59,125 nucleotides of DNA from NCBI GenBank assembly GCA_036946415.1, contig JAQIJD010000018.1, forward strand, positions 1 to 59,125, written 5' to 3'. The position numbers and the translations under genes were made by a program. Below, piece after piece: positions 18,596 to 26,617 of this stretch (positions are counted from its first letter, which is position 1; each line of letters opens with the position of its first letter). The notes beneath the pieces were generated by a model. The model had not been told where the DNA came from and searched no databases. It saw nothing but the letters and a program-made list of their open reading frames with translations. The stretch comes from Sphingomonas_Q fennica_A. Its GTDB lineage: Bacteria > Pseudomonadota > Alphaproteobacteria > Sphingomonadales > Sphingomonadaceae.

Positions 18596-19030
18596 TCAGG
18601 CGGCGCGATCGGCGAACAGGGTCAGGCCCCGCGGCAGGCGCTTGGGCTCCTTGCCCTCGACACGCGCCTCCACCGCCTCGATCGCGGCCAGCAGGTCGCG
18701 CTGCGAATAGGGCTTGGCGAGGCAGCCGATCGCCAGCGCCTGCGCTTCGGCCGGGCAGGCGCCCGTCACGAACAGCACGGGCGTCCCCTTGTCGCGCGCG
18801 GCGCGCGCCACGTCGATGCCGGTGCCGCCGTCCGACAGGCGCACGTCGGCCAGCACCAGATCGACCGGCTCGGCCGCGAGCCGGGCGACGGCATCGCCCA
18901 CCGTATCGACGGTGGCCGCCACCTCGAACCCCGCATCGCGCAGGAAATGCTCGTTATCGAACGCCACCAGCGGCTCGTCCTCGACGATCAGCAGCCGGTT
19001 TATCACGCGCTTGCGCTTCCCGAATATCAT
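18596..19030 (-). CDS. Single-domain response regulator
   Basis: 144 residues, a stand-alone receiver domain with no output domain. The acidic pair is in LLIVEDEPLVA, the phosphorylated Asp in LVLADVRLSDGG, and the conserved Lys in CLAKPYSQRDL. The start at 19030 follows AGG; a reading from 19063 adds residues of no domain character. No histidine kinase is nearby, so its partner is elsewhere. Single-domain receivers of this kind work as phosphorelay carriers or bind other proteins directly. Confidence 0.88.
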   Translation of the reverse strand: MIFGKRKRVINRLLIVEDEPLVAFDNEHFLRDAGFEVAATVDTVGDAVARLAAEPVDLVLADVRLSDGGTGIDVARAARDKGTPVLFVTGACPAEAQALAIGCLAKPYSQRDLLAAIEAVEARVEGKEPKRLPRGLTLFADRAA

Positions 19031-19124
19031 CGCCTGCCCCTGCCGCCCCGCTTCTGCCCGCACCTACCGCTTGACCCGGCCGCCCTTTCGCCCGACCACC
19101 GCCCCTCCCCTATCGGAGACGACC

Positions 19125-20444
19125 GTGGCGCGCAGGCTGACCCTCTTCATACTCGTGGCGATGGCCGGCGGCATCCTGTGCGGCGCCGCAACCCACCATT
19201 TCGTTACCGATCCACGCGTGCTTGCCAACGTCACCGACGGGCTTTCGATCCTTACGGACGTGTTCCTGCGGCTGATTAAGATGATCATCGCGCCGCTCGT
19301 GTTCGCGACGCTCGTCACCGGCATCGCGCACATGGGCGATACGGCGGCGCTGGGCCGCGTCGGCACGCGCACGATCGGCTGGTTCATCTGCGCCAGCCTC
19401 GTCTCGCTGACCCTTGGCCTGATCCTCGTCAATTTGCTCCAGCCGGGCGCCGGGCTGGGCCTGCCGCTGCCCGATGCCACCGCCGCCTCCGGCGTCGACA
19501 AGGCCGCCTTCACGCTGCGCGATTTCTTCGTCCATCTCGTCCCCCGCTCGATCTTCGAGGCGATGGCCGGCAACGAGATCCTCCAGATCGTCGTCTTCTC
19601 GGTGTTCGTCGGCGTCGCCATCACGGCGATCGGCGAGAAGGCCGCCCCGCTCGTCCGCGGGGTGGAGGCGCTTGTCGCGGTGATGCTCCAGATCACCAAT
19701 TACGTGATGCGCTTCGCGCCGATCGCGGTGTTCGCCGCGGTCACTGGAGCGATCGCCGCGCAGGGCCTCGGCATCCTGTCCACCTTCGGCTATTTCATGG
19801 GGGGCTTCTACCTCGGCCTCATCCTCCTCTGGCTGCTGATGATGGCGGCGTGCTTCCTGCTCGTCGGCAAGCGCGCGACGATCCTGTGGCGCTACATCCG
19901 CGATCCGTTCCTGCTCGCCTTCTCCACCGCCTCGTCCGAAAGCGCCTTTCCGCGCACGCTGGAAGCGCTCGACCGGTTCGGCGTGCCGCGCCGCATCTCG
20001 GGCTTCGTGCTGCCGCTCGGCTATTCGTTCAATCTCGACGGCACGATGATGTATTGCACCTTCGCGACGATGTTCATCGCGCAGGCCTATGGTATCCATT
20101 TGTCGATCGGCGAGCAGATCACGATGCTGCTGCTGCTGATGGTGACATCCAAGGGCGTGGCCGGCGTGCCGCGGGCGAGCCTGGTGGTGATCGCCTCCAC
20201 CCTCTCCTTCTTCGACATTCCGGAAGCTGGGCTGCTGCTGATCCTCGCGGTCGATCACTTCCTCGACATGGGGCGTTCGGCCACCAACGTCGTCGGCAAT
20301 GCGGTGGCGAGTGCGGTGGTGGCGCGGTGGGAAGGCGTGCTCGAGGTGCCGGAATCGCCGATCATCGATGCGCTGCCGACCCCGCACGACACGCCCCACG
20401 CCGGTGCGCGCGGGCTGGACATCGACCCGGCCGCCAACCGCTGA
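19125..20444 (+). CDS. Dicarboxylate/amino acid:cation symporter (DAACS family)
   Basis: 439 residues with eight membrane helices and re-entrant loops expected for the GltP/DctA fold. Family motifs are the Ser-rich hairpin AFSTASSESAFPRTLEAL, GYSFNLDGTMMY in helix 7, TSKGVAGVPRASLVV, and the helix 8 signature VDHFLDMGRSATNVVGNA. It imports glutamate, aspartate or C4-dicarboxylates with cations. The GTG start at 19125 has GGAG at 19115. The helix 8 Asp and Asn residues fit either class, so the substrate is not fixed. Confidence 0.93.
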   Translation: MARRLTLFILVAMAGGILCGAATHHFVTDPRVLANVTDGLSILTDVFLRLIKMIIAPLVFATLVTGIAHMGDTAALGRVGTRTIGWFICASLVSLTLGLILVNLLQPGAGLGLPLPDATAASGVDKAAFTLRDFFVHLVPRSIFEAMAGNEILQIVVFSVFVGVAITAIGEKAAPLVRGVEALVAVMLQITNYVMRFAPIAVFAAVTGAIAAQGLGILSTFGYFMGGFYLGLILLWLLMMAACFLLVGKRATILWRYIRDPFLLAFSTASSESAFPRTLEALDRFGVPRRISGFVLPLGYSFNLDGTMMYCTFATMFIAQAYGIHLSIGEQITMLLLLMVTSKGVAGVPRASLVVIASTLSFFDIPEAGLLLILAVDHFLDMGRSATNVVGNAVASAVVARWEGVLEVPESPIIDALPTPHDTPHAGARGLDIDPAANR

Positions 20445-20503
20445 CCCGATATACCGGCGTCGGCCGCTATCCGCGCGGCGCCGGACCTCCTAAGCGCTCG
20501 CCC

Positions 20504-21433
20504 ATGGCCATCGCCGAACCCGCCCCCGCCGCCGGCGCCGAGAACCGCGCCGCCGGCATCGGCTACCGCATCCTGTGCATCCTCGGCTTCTCGGTCATGG
20601 GGCTGACGCTGAAGCTGGCCGCCAATCATGGCGCCGACCTGCCGACGCTGATGTTCGCGCGATCGGGCTTCGCGCTGATCCTCATCCTCGGCTGGCTGGC
20701 GGCCGGGCCGGGCCTCGGCACGATCGCGACGAAACGGCCGTTCGCGCATCTCGGCCGGGCGACGCTCGGCACGATCGGCATGATCTTCGTGATCGAGGCG
20801 CTGGTGATGCTGCCGATCGCCGAGGCGACGACGATCACCTTCACCGCGCCGATGTTCGCCACCTTGCTGTCGGCGGTGGTGCTGAAGGAGGCGGTCGGTA
20901 TCCGCCGCTGGACGGCGGTGGCGATCGGTTTCGCGGGCGTGCTGGTGGTGGCGCGGCCGGGTGCCGCGAGCGACATTCCGCCGCTGGGCGCAGCGCTCGC
21001 GATCCTCGCCGCGATCTTCTCGGGCGCGGTCGCGATCACCGTGCGGCAGATGGGGCGGACGGAGACGGTGGGCGCCACCGTCTTCTGGTTCATGGCGGCG
21101 GCGGGCGGGGTCGGCCTCCTCGCCATGCCGTGGGCGACGCTGCCGCGCGATCCGATCGCTTATGCCTATCTGGCGCTGGCGGGGGTGGGCGGCGCGGTTG
21201 GACAGATCTTCATGACCGCCTCGCTCCGCCACGCGCCGGTCGCGGTGCTGGCGCCGTTCGACTATCTGCAGATCGTGCTGTCGATCCTGTTCGGCTGGGC
21301 GATCTGGCACGAGGTGCCGACGCCGCATGTCGTGGCCGGCGCGGCGATGATCGCCGGCGGCGGGGTGTGGACGGCCTGGCGCGAGCATCGCCTCCGCCGC
21401 GAACGGGTCTCCGCCACCCCGCCGGAGGGCTGA
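20504..21433 (+). CDS. EamA-family DMT transporter
   Basis: 309-residue inner-membrane protein with ten hydrophobic segments in two EamA repeats (about 20-150 and 165-295). The repeat-end signature appears as EATTITFTAPMFATLLSAVVLKE in the first half (cut: TAPMFATLLSAVVLKEAVG) and as DYLQIVLSILFGWAIWHE in the second. Such proteins export metabolites or amino acids. It follows the DAACS gene by 59 bases in the same direction and precedes a TetR gene, so the three may be one unit. Substrate unknown. Confidence 0.9.
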   Translation: MAIAEPAPAAGAENRAAGIGYRILCILGFSVMGLTLKLAANHGADLPTLMFARSGFALILILGWLAAGPGLGTIATKRPFAHLGRATLGTIGMIFVIEALVMLPIAEATTITFTAPMFATLLSAVVLKEAVGIRRWTAVAIGFAGVLVVARPGAASDIPPLGAALAILAAIFSGAVAITVRQMGRTETVGATVFWFMAAAGGVGLLAMPWATLPRDPIAYAYLALAGVGGAVGQIFMTASLRHAPVAVLAPFDYLQIVLSILFGWAIWHEVPTPHVVAGAAMIAGGGVWTAWREHRLRRERVSATPPEG

Positions 21434-21503
21434 ACGCGCGCCGTCGCCACGGCGGGGGATCGCCGCGTGACAAGGCGTTGCGATTGTTGCTAGGCATAGG
21501 GCA

Positions 21504-22154
21504 ATGGAAGCTCCCGACAGATCGCCGCCCCTCGGGCACCGCACGTCCGGCCCCGCCCCGACCGAACGCCGCGAACGCACCCGCCGCGCGATCCTGACCG
21601 CCGCCTTCGCGCTGATCGGGCGCGAGAACGGCCTGTCGACGCGGATCGAGGAGGTGTGCGTCGATGCCGCCATCTCGCGCGGGTCGTTCTACAACTACTT
21701 CTCCGGCATGGAGGAATTGTTCGCCACGATCAGCCAGCGCGTGCCGCACAGCTTCGTCGGCACGGTGATTGCCGAGATGGGCCGGCTGGAAACCGCCGCC
21801 GAACGCTGCGACCACGGGCTGCGCCGCTTCCTCGAGAAAGCGCGCACCGACACGCCCTGGGGCTGGGCGATCGTCAACGTCGGCGCGATGGGCCCGCTGT
21901 TCGGCGAGGATATGGCGGCGATGGCGGAGCGGACCGTGGCGGACGGCGTCTCCGCAGGTGAATTGTCGATCGCCGATGCCGGCATCGGCAGCGATCTGCT
22001 GCTGGGCGCGATGCACGCCGCGATCCTCGGCCACCTCCGCCGCGGCAGCGACGACGATATGCCGCGGATCGTCTCGCGTGCCGTGCTCGCCGGGCTGGGG
22101 GTGTCGCCCGACCGGATCGAGACGATCGTGGCGCGGCGGCAGCCCCCCGCCTGA
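21504..22154 (+). CDS. TetR-family transcriptional regulator
   Basis: 216 residues with the TetR helix-turn-helix at about 25-70: RRAILTAAFALIGRENG, then IEEVCVDAAISRGSFYNYFSG with the recognition helix. The C-terminal ligand domain has no assigned family. It lies 70 bases after the EamA exporter on the same strand, so control of that exporter or the convergent MFS gene is possible but not shown. Confidence 0.92.
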   Translation: MEAPDRSPPLGHRTSGPAPTERRERTRRAILTAAFALIGRENGLSTRIEEVCVDAAISRGSFYNYFSGMEELFATISQRVPHSFVGTVIAEMGRLETAAERCDHGLRRFLEKARTDTPWGWAIVNVGAMGPLFGEDMAAMAERTVADGVSAGELSIADAGIGSDLLLGAMHAAILGHLRRGSDDDMPRIVSRAVLAGLGVSPDRIETIVARRQPPA

Positions 22155-22174
22155 CGCCGGGCGGCTGCTAGAGC

Positions 22175-22280
22175 CTGATCCAGCAAAGCTGGATCAGGGG
22201 CGGAACCGCCCAAGGTTCAAGCGGCACGAAGTGTCGTTGGAATGGCGGTGGAGGGTGGTGCCGTATCCACGTGAGTGGAT
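22175..22280. repeat. Multi-hairpin intergenic element between convergent genes
   Basis: Three self-complementary pieces lie in about 105 bases: CTGATCCAGC-AAA-GCTGGATCAG (22175-22197, perfect ten-base stem), GGGCGGAACCGCCC (22198-22211), and ATCCAC-GTGA-GTGGAT (22265-22280). There is no run of T after any stem, so a classic terminator is not supported, although read-through blocking is plausible between the TetR gene and the MFS gene. Confidence 0.6.
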
Positions 22281-22286
22281 CAAACG

Positions 22287-23558
22287 CTAGACCGGCAAAC
22301 CCCACTCGCCCCGGATATGGCGCGCCGCCAGCGCATAATGGCCGGCGGCCCAGACGTAGCCGACAGCGGCGATGGCAAGCGCCGCGGGCAGCCCGCCCGC
22401 CAGCCGGTCGCTGAGCGCGCCGACGATCAGCGGCCCCAGCCCCGCCCCCACCAGCGACGTCACGACCGACTGCACCGCCGCGGACGACGCGCGCATGCGC
22501 GGGTGCATCATGTTCTGGAATACGCCATAGGTAGGCGCGATATAGCCATATTGGACGAACGCCGCCGCCGCCAGCAGCACGATCGCCGCCCACGGCGCAT
22601 CGCGCGTCACCGCCAGCATGTAGAGCGGCCCCGCCGCCAGCAGCGAGAGCGCCGGCACCAATGGATAAGCGCGGGGATCGGCCTTGCCGAAGCGATCGGA
22701 CAGCCAGCCCGATCCCAGCACCGACAGGACCGCGGGCAGGCTGGACACCAGCCCTGCCACCACCCCGGCCTGGGCGATCGAGAAGCCGTAGCGGCGCAGC
22801 AGGAAGGCGGCGAGGAAGACGTTGAGGCCGAAGCCGGTGGCGGTGGCGATGCCCGATCCCGCCAGCAATTGCCTGAGCGTCCGCCGGTCGCGGATGCGCG
22901 CCAGCACCGCGCCGAACGGCGGGATCGGCGCCCCGGCTTGCGCCGGATCGTCGAAGCGGCCGCGCGCCGGCTCGATCAGCAGCGCCGCCAGAAGGCCCAG
23001 CGCCACCCCCGGTGCTGCGGCGGCGAGGAAGGCGACGCGCCAGCCATGCGCCTCGGCAATCAGCGCGCCCGCCGCCGATCCGATGAAGGCACCCAGCGGC
23101 GGTGCCAGCGTCAGCACCGACAGCGCACTCGTCCTTTTCTCTCGCGGATAGAGGTCGGACACGATCGATTGGGTGGCCGGCAGGCCGACCGCCTCCCCCA
23201 CGCCAACGCCGATGCGCGAGAAAGCGAGCTGCGCGAAGGAGGCGGCCATGCCGCTCGCCGCCGTCGCCACCGACCACAGCAACGTCCCCACCGCGACCAA
23301 CCGCAGCCGGTGCGAGCGTTCGGCGACACGCGCGACGACCAGCGACAGGCCGACGTTGAGCACGGCGAAGGCGAGGCCGGTGAGCAGCCCCATCTGCGTG
23401 TCCGTGGCGCGGAACTCGGTCTTGATCGGCTGGAGCAGCACGTTCATCACGATCCGGTCGATGAAGCCGCAGGTGCTGATCGCGGTCAGGATCGCCAGCG
23501 TCCACCCCGGCGAGAGGCGCCAGCGGGCGACGGCCTGCGGCGGTTCGTGATCGGCCAT
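22287..23558 (-). CDS. MFS transporter (spinster-like)
   Basis: 423-residue, 12-segment MFS protein. Opening helix ILTAISTCGFIDRIVMNVLLQPIK with LLTGLAFAVLNVGLSLVVARVAERSHR carries the loop 2-3 motif in a degenerate form; FSRIGVGVGEAVGLPATQS and SDLYPREKR are typical of the spinster-type group common in sphingomonads, where these genes sit with aromatic or xenobiotic catabolism genes. Strong GGGGGACAGG site upstream. It is divergent from the LigF-like GST gene across 131 bases. Substrate unknown. Confidence 0.9.
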   Translation of the reverse strand: MADHEPPQAVARWRLSPGWTLAILTAISTCGFIDRIVMNVLLQPIKTEFRATDTQMGLLTGLAFAVLNVGLSLVVARVAERSHRLRLVAVGTLLWSVATAASGMAASFAQLAFSRIGVGVGEAVGLPATQSIVSDLYPREKRTSALSVLTLAPPLGAFIGSAAGALIAEAHGWRVAFLAAAAPGVALGLLAALLIEPARGRFDDPAQAGAPIPPFGAVLARIRDRRTLRQLLAGSGIATATGFGLNVFLAAFLLRRYGFSIAQAGVVAGLVSSLPAVLSVLGSGWLSDRFGKADPRAYPLVPALSLLAAGPLYMLAVTRDAPWAAIVLLAAAAFVQYGYIAPTYGVFQNMMHPRMRASSAAVQSVVTSLVGAGLGPLIVGALSDRLAGGLPAALAIAAVGYVWAAGHYALAARHIRGEWGLPV

Positions 23559-23613
23559 CCTGTCCCCCGATTGTCGTTATCCGGCGCATCCTAGGGATGG
23601 CTTGCGGTTTGTC

Positions 23614-23640
23614 GAAATCACGACGCCGAATGATCGCCAT
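23614..23640. promoter_or_regulatory. Candidate regulator site shared with the cluster 2 promoter
   Basis: This stretch begins GAAATCA, has CGAATG in the middle and ends ATGATCGCCAT. Aligned without gaps to 54098-54124 it matches at about 18 of 27 positions, and ATGATCGCCAT is also the exact reverse complement of 54114-54124. A small dyad ATCAC-N5-GTGAT follows at 23639-23653. It lies between the divergent MFS and GST genes. A common regulator, perhaps the LysR protein at 54145, is an inference. Confidence 0.35.
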
Positions 23641-23689
23641 CACGAGATGTGATTAGGCAGGCGCGATCCCACGCGTCCAGACAGGCGCC

Positions 23690-24466
23690 ATGGCCCTCAC
23701 CCTCTACCACGCCGAACCGCTCGCCAATTCGATGAAGCCGCTGCTGGCGCTGGCCGAAAAGGGCCTCGCCTACGACAGCCGCTATGTCGACCTGCACCGC
23801 TTCGAACAGCATGAGCCGTGGTTCGTCGCGATCAACCCGGCCGGGCAGGTGCCGGTGCTGGTGCACGACGGGGCTGTCGTCGTCGAATCCAGCATCATGC
23901 TGGAATATCTGGAGGAGGTCTTCCCCGATACGCCGCTGCTGCCCGCCGCGCCGTTGGAGCGGGCGAAGGCGCGGGCGATCGTCAAGCATGTCGACGATCA
24001 GGTGATGCCGTCCGTCTCGATGATCGCCTGGCACCACCGCGTCCGCAAGGTGGCGCAGCGCACCGACCCGGCCGAGATGGAAGCGCGCATCGCCCGCATC
24101 CCGCTCGCCGCGCAACGCGCCAAATGGCGGACGATCGCGGGCAAGTCCTTCAGCGAGGAGGAACTGGCGCTGTCGCGCACGCGGCTGGCGGAATCCGCGG
24201 CGCTCATGGAAGCGCGGCTGGCCGAAACGGGGGCATGGCTGACGGGCGGCGATTACGGTCTGGCCGACATCAACGCTTATGCGCACGTCGGCGCGCGGCT
24301 GGCGTGGTTCCCGGCGATCTTCTCGGCCGAGGCGACGCCGCGGCTGCTGGACTGGGCCGCCCGCGTCGAGGCCCGGCCGGCGACGATCGCGGTGAAGGCG
24401 ATGCCCAACCATACCGGCCAGTCGCTGTCCGGCACGATGGCGATCGAGGACGAGGCGGCGGGGTAG
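23690..24466 (+). CDS. Glutathione S-transferase, LigF-like (beta-etherase family)
   Basis: 258 residues. The N-terminal thioredoxin-fold domain starts LTLYHAEPLANSMKPLLAL, with the glutathione-binding region NPAGQVPVLVHDGAVVVES and then MLEYLEEVFP, a pattern close to the LigF beta-etherase of Sphingobium as I remember it (FEQH, INP-GQVP, HDG, ES). The alpha-helical C-terminal domain ends with LADINAYAHVGARLAW. LigF-type enzymes cut beta-aryl ethers by transferring glutathione. Two more members lie at 48037-49576. Ether cleavage here is an inference from similarity; other GST chemistry is possible. Confidence 0.85.
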   Translation: MALTLYHAEPLANSMKPLLALAEKGLAYDSRYVDLHRFEQHEPWFVAINPAGQVPVLVHDGAVVVESSIMLEYLEEVFPDTPLLPAAPLERAKARAIVKHVDDQVMPSVSMIAWHHRVRKVAQRTDPAEMEARIARIPLAAQRAKWRTIAGKSFSEEELALSRTRLAESAALMEARLAETGAWLTGGDYGLADINAYAHVGARLAWFPAIFSAEATPRLLDWAARVEARPATIAVKAMPNHTGQSLSGTMAIEDEAAG

Positions 24467-24528
24467 GAAACCGGCTGGCTCCCCCCTCGATCGGGGCGGC
24501 CGAAGCTCCGGGCAATCGCACCCCCATT

Positions 24529-24630
24529 CGGATCGAACGAAGCCTGTCCCGAGCGAAGTCGAGGGTCGAGACCCGCATACCGCATCGGCCGCGCGTGGTC
24601 CTCGACTACGCTCGGACCGAACGGAGCTTG
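24529..24630. repeat. Dispersed palindromic repeat, family B copy 1
   Basis: Imperfect inverted repeat with arms containing CCGAGCGAAGTCGAG and CTCGACTACGCTCGG (14 of 15 pairs) and outer GATCGAACGAAGC / ACCGAACGGAGC. A shorter relative is at 30234-30317. It fills the gap between the convergent GST and TetR genes. Confidence 0.7.
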
Positions 24631-24647
24631 TAGCCCAAAATCGGCCC

Positions 24648-25268
24648 CTACCCCTCCTCCCCGATCGCCGCGGTGATCGCCTGCTCGAACGATCGCACCG
24701 CCTCGCGCTCGAAATAGGCGCGTTCCATGCCGAGGCTGATGCTGAGACCGATCACGCTCTGCGACAGAAGGCCGTAGAGCCATACGAAGGAGAAGCGCAC
24801 CCGTTCGCGCTGCGCCTCGCTCAGCGGCCTGCCGCGGGCCTCTTCGACGCAGGCCATGAACCGGGCCGAATAGCGGCCGCCCATCTGGCTGATCGGCTGC
24901 CAGTCCGCCTTGCCTTCCAGATGCCGCTTGATGACCGAGCGGAGGAACCCCCCGTAGCGCCGGTAATTGGCGACGGCGCCGCGCGCCAGCGCCGCGGGCA
25001 GATCGGCAATCGGGGTGGTGGCGAACGTCTCCTCCGCTTCCGCCTCGCGCCGGCGGATCATGTCTTCGACCAGGAAGCGGAAGAAATCCTCCTTGGTGCC
25101 GAACCGATAGTGGAAGCTGCCCACCGAGCAGCCCGCCGCCCGCGCCAGTTCCCGCACCGAGATCGAATCGAAGTCGCGCGTCTCGGACAATTCTCGCGCC
25201 GCCGCCACGATCCGATCGAACGCCTGCCGGCTGCGGGCCTGCTGGGGATGACGGGCGGGGGCGACCAT
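24648..25268 (-). CDS. TetR-family transcriptional regulator of cluster 1
   Basis: 206 residues from the Met at 25268 (MVAPARHPQQARSRQAF). The DNA-binding region is FDRIVAAARELSETRDFDS followed by SVRELARAAGCSVGSFHYRFGTKEDFF, ordinary TetR. An open frame continues upstream to 25418 but would run through the divergent promoter, so the shorter start is preferred. It is divergent from the aromatic-acid MFS/LigW-like/TBDR unit, with a strong candidate operator at 25309-25332, and probably represses that unit and itself until an aromatic ligand binds. Confidence 0.9.
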   Translation of the reverse strand: MVAPARHPQQARSRQAFDRIVAAARELSETRDFDSISVRELARAAGCSVGSFHYRFGTKEDFFRFLVEDMIRRREAEAEETFATTPIADLPAALARGAVANYRRYGGFLRSVIKRHLEGKADWQPISQMGGRYSARFMACVEEARGRPLSEAQRERVRFSFVWLYGLLSQSVIGLSISLGMERAYFEREAVRSFEQAITAAIGEEG

Positions 25269-25308
25269 CGCGGCTTGGTGCCGCGCCGCCCCCTTGCCGT
25301 CAACGATT

Positions 25309-25332
25309 GAACTTGAACCCGCGATCAAGTTC
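25309..25332. promoter_or_regulatory. Candidate TetR operator in divergent promoter
   Basis: Perfect inverted repeat GAACTTGA-N8-TCAAGTTC with one further matching pair two bases out on each side. It lies 41 bases before the TetR start and 50 before the MFS start. Size and symmetry are what TetR dimers usually bind. Confidence 0.6.
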
Positions 25333-25381
25333 GATACCATGGAGGGCGGTGCACCAAGACACCGCCGATGGAGACGGATGT

Positions 25382-26617
25382 ATGGAGATGTCGCAGGCGG
25401 CGGCGGGGGGCGGCGCAACGCGCGGTGCCGGCGGCATCTTCGCCATGGCGCTGCTGTTCGCCGCCCTCATCTCCGAAGGTTTCGACCTCCAGATGGCGAG
25501 CTTCGCCGCACCCGCCGTCGCCACCGAATTCGGCACGACGCGCGCCGCCATGGGGCCGTTCCTGTCCGCCAGCCTGGTCGGCGTGCTGCTGGGGGCGGTG
25601 GCGGTGGCGCCGCTGGGCGATCGCTTCGGCCGGCGGCGGCTGATCGTCGGCGGGTGCCTCGCCTATGGCATCCTCTCGCTGGCGGGTGCCTTCGCCACCT
25701 CGCTCGGCCAGTTGACGCTGCTGCGGTTCGTGATCGGCCTCGGCCTGGGCGGGGTGCTGCCCAATGCGCTGGCGCTGGCGGGCGATCTCGCCCGGCCGGG
25801 GCGGACGGCGATGGCGGGCGCGATGATCGGCATCGGCATCACCTTCGGCGGGGTCGTGGCGGGCCTCGCTTCGGCCGCGCTAATCCCGGCCTATGGCTGG
25901 CGCGGCGTGTTCGTGACCGGGGGCGTGCTGCCGCTCGCCATCGCCGCGCTGCTCGCGGCCTTCCTGCCCGAATCGCCGGTGCTGCCGGGCCGCGCGCGCG
26001 ATCGGCGGATCGGCCTCGGCGAATTGCTCCGCCATGGCCGTGCGGGAATGACGCTGCCGATCTGGCTGGTGTTCGCCTGCGTGCTGATGACGGTCTATCT
26101 CCTCACCGGCTGGATCCCGCTGCTGCTGACGCAGGAGGGGTTCAGCGTGCGCGAGGCGGCATTGGTCGCAACCCTGTTCCAGGGCGGCGGGGTGGTGGGC
26201 GGCGTCGTCGCCAGCCTCGCGCTTCACCGCCATGGCTGGCGCGTCGTCGCCTTCTTCGCGGCCGGTGCGGCGCTGGTGCTGATGGCGCTGGCGGCCTTCG
26301 CGGCAGGCACGCTGCTGCTGTCGATCGGCGTATTCGCGGTCGGCTTCTTCGTCACCGGCATGCAGAATGCGATCAATGGCGCCGGCGGCGCCAGCTATCC
26401 GCCGCGGCTGCGCGCCAGCGGCCTCGGCTGGGCGCTCGGCATCGGCCGGCTCGGCTCGATCGCCGGGCCGCTGGTCGGCGGCCTCGCCGCCACGTTCGGC
26501 ATGACGACCGCGCGCGACCTGTTCCTGCTGCCGCTGCTGCCGGTCGCCCTCGCCGCCGCGGCGGCGCTGTGGCTGGCGACGCGCATCGCCTTCGACGACA
26601 ATCGGGAGAATATGTGA
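25382..26617 (+). CDS. MFS transporter, aromatic acid:H+ symporter (AAHS) family
   Basis: 411 residues, 12 membrane segments. The AAHS signature in helix 1 is ISEGFDLQMASFAAPAV (charged GFD motif), followed by the loop 2-3 motif GDRFGRRRLIVGG and FVIGLGLGGVLPNALALAGD in helix 4. Members such as PcaK and BenK bring in hydroxybenzoates. GGAG is eight bases upstream of the chosen start. Its stop overlaps the start of the LigW-like decarboxylase (TGATG), which fits import of an aromatic carboxylic acid for that enzyme. Confidence 0.9.
   Translation: MEMSQAAAGGGATRGAGGIFAMALLFAALISEGFDLQMASFAAPAVATEFGTTRAAMGPFLSASLVGVLLGAVAVAPLGDRFGRRRLIVGGCLAYGILSLAGAFATSLGQLTLLRFVIGLGLGGVLPNALALAGDLARPGRTAMAGAMIGIGITFGGVVAGLASAALIPAYGWRGVFVTGGVLPLAIAALLAAFLPESPVLPGRARDRRIGLGELLRHGRAGMTLPIWLVFACVLMTVYLLTGWIPLLLTQEGFSVREAALVATLFQGGGVVGGVVASLALHRHGWRVVAFFAAGAALVLMALAAFAAGTLLLSIGVFAVGFFVTGMQNAINGAGGASYPPRLRASGLGWALGIGRLGSIAGPLVGGLAATFGMTTARDLFLLPLLPVALAAAAALWLATRIAFDDNRENM

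Noticed and set aside
22175..22197. Perfect hairpin considered as a factor-independent terminator
   Set aside because: It is followed by GGGG, not a T run, so I list it only as a structured repeat element.
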